From CAZJRB01 sp964547995 (GTDB lineage: Bacteria; Planctomycetota; Planctomycetia; Pirellulales; Thermoguttaceae): a DNA stretch of 64,000 nucleotides. Shown one piece after another: positions 1 through 6,256 of the stretch (positions are counted from its first letter, which is position 1; the number at the start of each line of letters is the position of its first letter). Both the position numbers and the translations under genes were made by a program. The stretch lies in assembly GCA_964547995.1 (NCBI GenBank), contig CAZJRB010000026.1, positions 1 to 64,000 of the forward strand. The letters are read 5' to 3'. The notes under the pieces are model-generated. The model saw only the letters and a list, made by a program, of their open reading frames with translations. It was not told where the DNA came from and made no database searches.

Positions 1-52
1 TCGATGCTAATTCAAACCACGGAGAATTCCAGTTCCAAGGGAATCAAAACAC

Positions 53-134
53 CGGCACTGCGTGCCGGGGTTACTGGTGTGGATCACGCCAAAGACACCG
101 CCCCGCGTTGCGGGCCCGGCTATTTGCGGGCATT
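53..134. repeat. Two small palindromic repeat fragments
   Basis: Positions 53-72 form a short hairpin (CGGCACTGCGTGCCG plus GGGTT). Its reverse complement recurs almost exactly at 57680-57699, between atpD and atpG. Positions 101-134 (CCCCGCGTTGCGGG followed by a CGGCTATTTGCGGGCATT-like tail) recur at 1327-1359. Both look like dispersed intergenic repeats downstream of the minus-strand hicA. No gene is visible in positions 1-148. Confidence 0.6.
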
Positions 135-148
135 GCAGGCCGGTTTGC

Positions 149-379
149 CTAGTCCAGCAGCGCGATGAAATCGTCTTGCGTCAGCCCCGCATCACGAATA
201 AGCTGCCTTAGGGTTCCTTTTTTCAGAGGTGTCCCAGCGTGGAGGGGTACAGAGAGATTGTAAGTGTGCCCTTCCTTCTTCATGATGTGGTGGCTCCCCG
301 TTACACGCACAACAGAAAAGCCTTCTTTTTCAAAGGCTTTGATAGCCTGATTCCCTGTGACGGAAGGCAGCTTAGACAT
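149..379 (-). CDS. hicA: HicA-family mRNA interferase toxin
   Basis: A 76-residue protein of normal HicA size. The family folds as a double-stranded RNA-binding domain and cleaves mRNA. The expected GSHHIMKK segment with the catalytic histidine lies at about residues 28-35, followed by a hydrophobic strand and a C-terminal helix (LRQLIRDAGLTQDDFIALL). It is the last gene of a minus-strand operon, and its start overlaps the end of the HicB-like antitoxin gene by 8 bases, the common antitoxin-then-toxin order. It is expected to be held inactive by that antitoxin and to be autoregulated by the complex. Toxicity itself is inferred from family membership. Confidence 0.88.
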   Translation of the reverse strand: MSKLPSVTGNQAIKAFEKEGFSVVRVTGSHHIMKKEGHTYNLSVPLHAGTPLKKGTLRQLIRDAGLTQDDFIALLD

Positions 380-722
380 TCACGAGAATCCACCGTATCG
401 TTGCGTCGTCCGGCTTAGTGTCAGGCTCTTTTGACCACGGTATGGGATTGCCGTTTTCTTCGTACACGGACACCACACCACGAAACGCTTCTTTGATATT
501 CTCCAGTGCCTCTTCTTGCGTTTCACCCTGGCTTACCACGCCAGGAAGAAAAGGCATGTAGACAGAATAACCGGTATGTTCTGGAATCAGATAAACCTGA
601 CACTGATACGTGTGGTGATAAGCTTGCCAAGGAATCTGCTGGAAACTACCACTACCAGCAGACTTGGGATCGTCTCGCCGTTGGTCAACACAAAGTGGAG
701 TGCCTGCTTCTTCGACGGTCAT
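372..722 (-). CDS. hicB: HicB-like antitoxin
   Basis: A 116-residue partner of the HicA toxin encoded directly downstream. The central part (about residues 40-95) shows the partial RNase-H-like HicB fold: a strand-rich segment with YSVYMPFLPGVVSQGET, then the helix EEALENIKEAF. No separate helix-turn-helix or ribbon-helix-helix is obvious at the C-terminus, so its DNA-binding mode is unclear. About 35 residues precede the HicB core. The start is supported by a good ribosome-binding site (GAGGTGA, a few bases upstream). It begins only 4 bases after the DUF6941 gene, so the three genes are very probably co-transcribed. Confidence 0.82.
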   Translation of the reverse strand: MTVEEAGTPLCVDQRRDDPKSAGSGSFQQIPWQAYHHTYQCQVYLIPEHTGYSVYMPFLPGVVSQGETQEEALENIKEAFRGVVSVYEENGNPIPWSKEPDTKPDDATIRWILVNV

Positions 723-726
723 ATCT

Positions 727-1185
727 TCACCTCTGGATCTCCTGAACGCGAATTCTGTGGGCGCCTAGCGGTTCATCGTCATGTACCAACTCTAAAGCGT
801 ATACACCGGGTTCCCTGGGTAGAGGGGGAACGGGCACCACGATTTCTGCCGTGTCAAGCGGGCTGTTCGTAGTTACTTTGAAATCCACGGTGCTCATCAG
901 CGCTTCGTGGGAATCCAACGAAACAAATCGCAACTGTAAATCTGTTGGTCCGTGTAAGTCTGTCAAACTGATGTACGCATAAGGTGTGCCTGCTCGTTCA
1001 AAAGGTAGAACAGCCGGTTGTTCGGGTGCCTTGCCTGCTTCGTCTCCTTCCGGTTCTTTGTCCTCGGCCTTGGTATCCTTGGCAACCATGTACGTGTCGA
1101 AAGTTCCAGCGATCACCTTCTTTCCGGTGCGCTTGTCTTCATACACATTATCGGCAAGCAAGAGCGCCTGCAAAACGGGCTTCAC
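727..1185 (-). CDS. DUF6941-family protein
   Basis: A 152-residue protein starting with VKPVLQALLLADNVYEDK and containing KKVIAGTF. This resembles the DUF6941 family (small planctomycetal proteins beginning with a 'LLADxVYxDxxTGKxxIxGTF'-like motif). Function is unknown, and the assignment is from memory of the motif. A GTG start at 1185 is chosen because AGGAG lies 10 bases upstream (1194-1200) and because the recognisable family sequence begins there. The C-terminal half is rich in beta strands with no membrane segment. It is the first gene of an operon with hicB and hicA, only 4 bases apart. This is an uncommon partner for a toxin-antitoxin pair and may be chance read-through or a real link. 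Confidence 0.7.
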   Translation of the reverse strand: MKPVLQALLLADNVYEDKRTGKKVIAGTFDTYMVAKDTKAEDKEPEGDEAGKAPEQPAVLPFERAGTPYAYISLTDLHGPTDLQLRFVSLDSHEALMSTVDFKVTTNSPLDTAEIVVPVPPLPREPGVYALELVHDDEPLGAHRIRVQEIQR

Positions 1186-1288
1186 GTTTCGTTCGCTCCT
1201 TGTGGATGAAACCAGAATGGCCAGGGTGCGGCAACACCTGTAGTCTATTATATTTGTTGGCTCGTCGGAGTAAACTGAGTCGGAGCGC

Positions 1289-1320
1289 AAGGCAGCCCCT
1301 CACTAAGGGGGGGCTGCCTT
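1289..1320 (-). terminator. Strong hairpin, possible terminator of the Hint-domain gene
   Basis: A perfect inverted repeat AAGGCAGCCCC / GGGGCTGCCTT with a 10-base loop lies about 70 bases beyond the stop of the minus-strand Hint gene. There is no long T-run, so termination is inferred from stem strength. It may also act on plus-strand transcripts or simply be a repeat element. Confidence 0.4.
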
Positions 1321-1326
1321 GCTCTG

Positions 1327-1393
1327 CCCCGCGTTGCGGGGCGGCTATTTGCGGGCATTTTGGTTTTTGGTTGCGAAGCCGCAAGCGGCTACC
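1327..1393. repeat. Dispersed repeat fragments downstream of the Hint gene
   Basis: Positions 1327-1359 repeat the element at 101-134 (CCCCGCGTTGCGGG plus CGGCTATTTGCGGGCATT). Positions 1370-1386 contain GCGAAGCCGCAAGCGGC. The same 16-base palindrome half recurs as an inverted pair at 36458-36473 and 36510-36525 inside the acs operon. Confidence 0.55.
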
Positions 1394-3272
1394 GCTTTAC
1401 CAGCCCGGGTACAATGGCGTCGGTCGGTTGTCGGATGGTATTGTCGTGGCTGAGGACCATTGCCTCGCCGGCGAAATACGTGTGGAAATCGGCCACGATC
1501 AGGTTGTAGGTCCTTTCGTTGCCCTCGGTTTTGACCGAGAAGACTTGGAGCGTGCCCTCGACGGCGTGCAACGGCGTGCCGGGTTTTATTTCGCGAGCCT
1601 TGACCCAGCCGGCGCCGGAGATCCAGAAGGGATGGCCTCCGCTGCACCGGATCGTCGCCTCGTCGGCGCGGATTTTCACCAGGGGCCCGGGCGAGCGGGT
1701 GGTGGTCCGCAGGACCGGTTTGTAGGCGAGTTCGCCGGTCTCGGGATCCTGCGAAAGGACCAGGTCGCCCGGCCGGATCTTCTCAATTGCCACCGAGCCG
1801 GTGTTTGTCCAAACGGGTGTTCCGGCGACGAGGCAATCGGACATGGATAGGACCGACGGCCGCCGCGGGCGCCGCGGCGGGCGCGGGGTAGGACGGGGCG
1901 CCGGTTCCGACTCGGGACTGGCCGGGGGCAGGACTTCTCTGCGGAGCGGGTCCGCATAGGCGACCTCGACGCTCCGATAGGACGCCTGAACCGGTTTCTC
2001 CCCCTCGAAGAAGACCTCGTTGCGTTCGTTCCACCACTTCCACCATTTTTCGGGCGTGGGCTCGATCTTCTCGCCCGTCACGGTGGTCAGGACCTCGCAC
2101 ACGCGGTTGTTGAACTGCTGGATCCGGGCGTTTTGGCGGGCCACGTCCATTTCGAACGCCCTGGCCTTCATGGCCGCATCGAGTTGGCGTTGCCAGGCGA
2201 GTATCTGGCGGGAAGCAGCGACCTCGGCCGGGTTGCTGGACGAGAGGACCGTGTTGCGATACTGCGTTTCGAAGACGGAGACTTTGTTTTGATCCTTCCC
2301 TTCGCGGACGAACATGTGCTGATAGACCAGCCGGCCGTTCGGCGCAGTATAGAGTTGTGCCCTGGACTGGATTTGGGACCCCATGGCCGAAAGCAAGGCG
2401 GGGACGTAGTCAAACATTTCCCGGCCTCGGAGTTTCTCGGCAGCGGTCTTGCGGATCCGTTCGGAGGGCGAGAAGACGGCCTGGCGTGCCAGGCCGCTGG
2501 ACGCATCGTGCCCCTTGATGCCCGCCAGCACCCGGACCCCGTATTCCGCCATCTCCTCGCTATGGCGGCAGAAGACCGATTCGATAGCCGTAACGGCGTC
2601 CGGATCGTCGATTGCGAGCAATCGCTTCCGGGCGGCGTCGCGCCGGTGGCGGCTTTCCTGCAACAGTCCGTCGCGGATCGCCACGAGTTTCGGGGCCCAC
2701 TCCTTTGTAGCGGCGGCCGCCTTCCGGGCGCGCTCATTGGCCTCGGCGATTTCTTTTGCGGAAAGCCATGTCCCGTCGATCCGGCGAAAGCCCAGCCGCC
2801 GGCGGGCTTCCGCGTGGTTCGGTTCAAGGTCGAGCACCCTGGTCAGGTGGGCCCGCTCCTGGTCGACGAGCTTGCGCCGCGAACACCAGTTTGCCAGGTT
2901 CAGTTGCCCTGCGACCGTTTCGCCGGCTTTCTCGCGGGCGAAGCGATAGGCGGCATACCGGGTGTCGTCGGCGGTTATGCCGGGCAGCTCGTTATACTTC
3001 ACCCACTTGTTGCGCCGCGCGACATATCCGCTGTGCCATCGGGCCCGCGCGTGGTCGGGCGATTTTTCCAACGCAATCGAGAGCATTCCGTCGCGATGGG
3101 CGTTGGCGCCCTTGATCTCGTCGCACAACGCCTCGTCCACCATTCGCGAAGCAGTCCGGTTTCGCTCGGCCAAGGTATCGGCCCGGCCGCTCGACGTGAA
3201 ATGAATCCCCAGCAGAATGCCGGCCAATACCCCAAGGCGCGAAGCGCCCTCCAGAAGTGCAAACCCTCTCAT
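1389..3272 (-). CDS. Exported protein with TPR-like region and C-terminal Hint domain
   Basis: A 627-residue protein. An N-terminal signal sequence (LGVLAGILLGIHFTSSGRA) is followed by a helical TPR/HEAT-like region to about residue 440, then a proline/arginine-rich linker. The Hint (hedgehog/intein) domain spans about residues 478-610. It starts with Cys480 in CLVAGTPV, has the block-B-like CSGGHPFW, and ends with FHTYFAGEAMVLSHDN. Such Hint domains self-cleave in polymorphic toxins. Here only about 18 residues follow, so no toxin cargo is encoded. The ATG at 3272 is chosen because GGAGAGGG sits 4-6 bases upstream; an ATG 24 bases further out lacks this. The substrate is unknown, and the architecture recurs in planctomycetes as far as I recall. 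Confidence 0.75.
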   Translation of the reverse strand: MRGFALLEGASRLGVLAGILLGIHFTSSGRADTLAERNRTASRMVDEALCDEIKGANAHRDGMLSIALEKSPDHARARWHSGYVARRNKWVKYNELPGITADDTRYAAYRFAREKAGETVAGQLNLANWCSRRKLVDQERAHLTRVLDLEPNHAEARRRLGFRRIDGTWLSAKEIAEANERARKAAAATKEWAPKLVAIRDGLLQESRHRRDAARKRLLAIDDPDAVTAIESVFCRHSEEMAEYGVRVLAGIKGHDASSGLARQAVFSPSERIRKTAAEKLRGREMFDYVPALLSAMGSQIQSRAQLYTAPNGRLVYQHMFVREGKDQNKVSVFETQYRNTVLSSSNPAEVAASRQILAWQRQLDAAMKARAFEMDVARQNARIQQFNNRVCEVLTTVTGEKIEPTPEKWWKWWNERNEVFFEGEKPVQASYRSVEVAYADPLRREVLPPASPESEPAPRPTPRPPRRPRRPSVLSMSDCLVAGTPVWTNTGSVAIEKIRPGDLVLSQDPETGELAYKPVLRTTTRSPGPLVKIRADEATIRCSGGHPFWISGAGWVKAREIKPGTPLHAVEGTLQVFSVKTEGNERTYNLIVADFHTYFAGEAMVLSHDNTIRQPTDAIVPGLVKR

Positions 3273-3597
3273 AACCCTCTCCGTTTCCCAAGCCAAGAAT
3301 GGCTCGCTAGAAATACCACTTGCCTAAGGTGTAATATAGCAGTTTTTTCCAGATAACAAAAGGCGCTCGTGTGGGCTAAATGCCGCTGTCCCTGCGGCGA
3401 CTCGCTCCTCAACCGACCTGCACTCATCGATCTGCACTTTTGGTGCCAAAGGGGAGCAAGAGTCCGTAAGTTATTTTCAGGTAAGAACTTACGTCGAACT
3501 CGCTGGCCACAATCGCACCCCAGGTGTTCTCAGAACGACGGCAATTCCGATCAAATGGACCAGCGGGCCTCGCTTCGGGGGTCCGGACACCAGCCCA
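3273..3597. other. Intergenic region between divergent genes
   Basis: No convincing gene is seen. A perfect 8-bp inverted repeat (CGTAAGTT / AACTTACG, 3465-3493, 13-base loop) could form an RNA hairpin. On the minus strand, TATATT near 3330 is a weak -10 candidate for the Hint gene without a clear -35 box. The rest looks unstructured. Confidence 0.4.
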
Positions 3598-3626
3598 TTG
3601 ACATCGGCCCCCATCATGGTAAAAAT
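3598..3626 (+). promoter_or_regulatory. Sigma-70-like promoter for the 3703 gene
   Basis: A consensus -35 box TTGACA (3598-3603) is followed after exactly 17 bases by TAAAAA (3621-3626, 4 of 6 matches to TATAAT). The predicted start is about 70 bases before the ATG of the exported protein downstream. It is read from sequence only. Confidence 0.5.
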
Positions 3627-3702
3627 AGTGGAACAGGGTAATGCTGAAAAGCTTTCAGTAAACATTCTTATCAGTTACTGCGCAAAGAAAGAAGGTCGGA
3701 CA

Positions 3703-4371
3703 ATGAGAATCGTCTTGTGGACCTTGAACGTACTTCTTCTCATTCTTCCTGTGGTCGCGGGCGCCCAGGACATTCGCGGCGGCCGCCTCCGCGGCGGCGG
3801 CTACTGGGGCGGCGGCGGCTACGATCACGCCTCGACATTCGCGGAGGGGGCGCAGCGCGGCTTTGCCGACATCGTCCGCTCGGCCGGGGCCAGAAACCTG
3901 ATGGATTCGGAGGCCGCCATCAACTGGACGGTTGCGCGAAGGAACGACATCGCCAACCGCCTCTATGGGACGGAAACGTACTTTCAAATGCGCGCCGTCA
4001 ACAGGCGGGCCCGCGCAGCCGAACGCGGGCCGCGGCCCAGCATGGAGGATCTGATCCGGCTTGCCAAGGCAGGCAAACCTAAGCAACTGAGCCCAAGCGA
4101 ATTCGACCCCCTAAGCGGGGCAATCCAATGGCCGTCGGCTCTTCTCGGGGAGGAATACAAGGACGATTTATCGAGGCTTGAGGCCATCTACGCCAAGCGG
4201 GCGGCCGACGGTTTCCTGTCCGGCGAACAACTTGTCGAAGTCCGGGGGCTCGTGCAAAACGTGGAGGCCGAACTCAAGCAGAACTTGCAGAAGTATCCGC
4301 CACAATCGTATACCCAGGCGAAGAATTTCCTCAAGAGTCTGGCCTACGAGGCCATCTTGCCGCCCAAATAG
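3703..4371 (+). CDS. Exported hypothetical protein
   Basis: A 222-residue protein with a clear signal peptide (MRIVLWTLNVLLLILPVVAGAQD, cleavage after the Ala-Gln-Asp region). A short glycine/arginine-rich stretch (RGGRLRGGGYWGGGGY) follows, and the remainder is helical with no recognised domain. I do not recognise the family. The start is placed at the ATG of the signal peptide, which has AAGG just upstream; a longer reading frame to 3598 would run through the predicted promoter. It lies 69 bases upstream of another exported protein (HEAT repeats) on the same strand, so both may act in the cell envelope. Confidence 0.65.
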   Translation: MRIVLWTLNVLLLILPVVAGAQDIRGGRLRGGGYWGGGGYDHASTFAEGAQRGFADIVRSAGARNLMDSEAAINWTVARRNDIANRLYGTETYFQMRAVNRRARAAERGPRPSMEDLIRLAKAGKPKQLSPSEFDPLSGAIQWPSALLGEEYKDDLSRLEAIYAKRAADGFLSGEQLVEVRGLVQNVEAELKQNLQKYPPQSYTQAKNFLKSLAYEAILPPK

Positions 4372-4440
4372 CGGTTTCCCCTCCCCGGTTGTCCGAGTAA
4401 CCGAGTCCCGTAGACGTGCAACAACGTAACGAGGTTTTCC

Positions 4441-6198
4441 ATGAGACACACCCTACTCACTGCGTTCGCGGCTTTCGTAATATTTCTGCCGGCGGTTTCC
4501 GGCGCAGTCGCCGACGACCTGGACAAACTGATCAAAGACACTTCGAGCAAGGACAAGAAGGTTTCCTTGCGTGCCATCGACGCGTTGGGAAAGGCTGGAG
4601 ATGCCGCCAAGCCGGCCGTGCCCGCCTTGATAAAGGCCTTGTCCCGCGAGGAGGGGGAACTTCGTTGGCACGCGGCGCGATCGCTGGGGTTCGTCGGTCC
4701 CGACGCAGCCGCGGCGATCCCGGCGCTGCTGAAGGCATTGGGCGACGACAGTCCCGATGTCCGCGCCTACTCGGCCTTCGCATTGGGAGAAATTGGCGAC
4801 AAGTCGTCCGAGGTCGTCGACCGGCTGATCAAGACGGCGTTTGACAAGAGCGTTCTGGTGCGTCGTGCTTCGCTGAAAGCCCTGCTGAAGCTTGACCCGC
4901 CGCAGGAGAAGGCAATACCCGTCGTGCTGAAAATCCTCGAGGAAGGCGACCCTGCGATTATCACGCCTGCCATGTACACGCTGGCGGAAGAGGGTGAAGG
5001 CGTGGTTCCCCGGTTGTGCAACGTGCTGGACAACGAGAAAGCATGCTATTGGGCGTGCCTTGTTCTGGCCGAGATCGGTCCGAAGGCGAAAGCGGCCGTG
5101 CCGCACATCAAAGGCGTGCTGAAGCACAAAGACCCGGAAGTGCGTCTCCAGGCGCTGATGACGCTGGGCGAAATCGGCCCGGCATCCAAGCCCCTCACTC
5201 CGGATATCGTCGCGATGCTGGAGAACGACAAGTTCGGCGGCGTCCGCTATGCCGCCGCATTTGCGCTCGGGAAAATCGGCGCCGATGCCGATGCGACCAA
5301 GGCGCTGAACAAGGCCGTGACAAGCAAGGATCCGTTCCTGCGCATGCTCGGCGCATGGGCGTTGGCCCGCAACAACCCGGGCGATAAAGCGATGGTCAAG
5401 CGTGCGGTCGATCTGATTCTCCAGTCGTTCAAGTCGGACGATGTACACCTTCGGCGAGCCGCGGCAAAAGCGGCCGTGGACTTCGACGTGCCGCTGGACG
5501 ACGTCGCCCCGATGCTGGTCGAAGCCCTTCAGGACAAGGACCCGGTGGTCGTGGGCAACGCGATCGCGGCACTTGCGGAACGCGGCCCGAAGGCCCTGAA
5601 ACACGTCGATAAGCTGCTGAAGCACAAGGAATTGCGGTACTACGCCCTTCTGCTGATTCCGCGGTTGGGGCCGGAGGCGGCGCCGGCGGTGCCGGCGCTG
5701 GTCGACGTGCTCGATGAGAAACCGCAGGGCGAGGCGGACCTGGAGTTCCAGCGGGAGGTCCGGTTTGCCTTGGCCGCCATCGGCCCCGGCGCGAAGGGAG
5801 CGGTACCGGCGCTGGCCAAGTCGCTTGATTCCAAGAACGACGAGATTTGCGCCAGCGCGAGTTATGCACTGGGCAAGATCGGCCCGGCCGCCAAGGCTGC
5901 CGTGCCCAAGCTCCGCAACAATCTCAAGAGCGGGAGCTCGATCGTGCAGCTTGCCAGCATGGGCGCGTTGCTCGAAATCCTGCCCCGCAACCCACAGCTC
6001 GAACGCGTGGCCGTGCCGCTGTTGACGAAGGGCCTGGAAAACGAATACGAGCTTGTGCGGGCCGAATGCGCCACGGCACTGGGCAAGATCGGGGGCCCCG
6101 CCAAACGGGCGCTCCCGCAACTGAAGCAACGCCTCAAGGACGAAAGCGAGTTCGTCCGGCAGGCGGCAACTGAAGCGATCAAGAAAATACAGAAGTAG
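4441..6198 (+). CDS. Exported HEAT-repeat protein
   Basis: A 585-residue protein. A signal peptide (residues 1-24, ending GAVADD) is followed by about 14-15 HEAT-type helical repeats filling the whole chain. Each repeat carries the pattern 'A(A/K)PAVPxLxKxL..D....R..AAxALGxIG'. Examples are GDAAKPAVPALIKAL near residue 57 and GGPAKRALPQLKQRL near the end. HEAT arrays are protein-binding scaffolds and no catalytic domain is present. This kind of periplasmic or secreted HEAT protein is abundant in planctomycetes; its partner is unknown. A GAGG-type ribosome-binding site precedes the ATG. It may be co-transcribed with the FHA-ABC gene 58 bases downstream. Confidence 0.85.
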   Translation: MRHTLLTAFAAFVIFLPAVSGAVADDLDKLIKDTSSKDKKVSLRAIDALGKAGDAAKPAVPALIKALSREEGELRWHAARSLGFVGPDAAAAIPALLKALGDDSPDVRAYSAFALGEIGDKSSEVVDRLIKTAFDKSVLVRRASLKALLKLDPPQEKAIPVVLKILEEGDPAIITPAMYTLAEEGEGVVPRLCNVLDNEKACYWACLVLAEIGPKAKAAVPHIKGVLKHKDPEVRLQALMTLGEIGPASKPLTPDIVAMLENDKFGGVRYAAAFALGKIGADADATKALNKAVTSKDPFLRMLGAWALARNNPGDKAMVKRAVDLILQSFKSDDVHLRRAAAKAAVDFDVPLDDVAPMLVEALQDKDPVVVGNAIAALAERGPKALKHVDKLLKHKELRYYALLLIPRLGPEAAPAVPALVDVLDEKPQGEADLEFQREVRFALAAIGPGAKGAVPALAKSLDSKNDEICASASYALGKIGPAAKAAVPKLRNNLKSGSSIVQLASMGALLEILPRNPQLERVAVPLLTKGLENEYELVRAECATALGKIGGPAKRALPQLKQRLKDESEFVRQAATEAIKKIQK

Positions 6199-6256
6199 CC
6201 GCCGCCGGGGACTCGCCGGCCCAGGTCCTCACGAACGTTCAGAAAAAGACCGCTTC

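Noticed and set aside
4453..6129. Long open frame on the minus strand opposite the HEAT-repeat gene
   Set aside because: It mirrors the repeat periodicity of the plus-strand gene and is rich in His, Arg and Gln with no domain. The plus-strand HEAT protein with its signal peptide is clearly the real gene.
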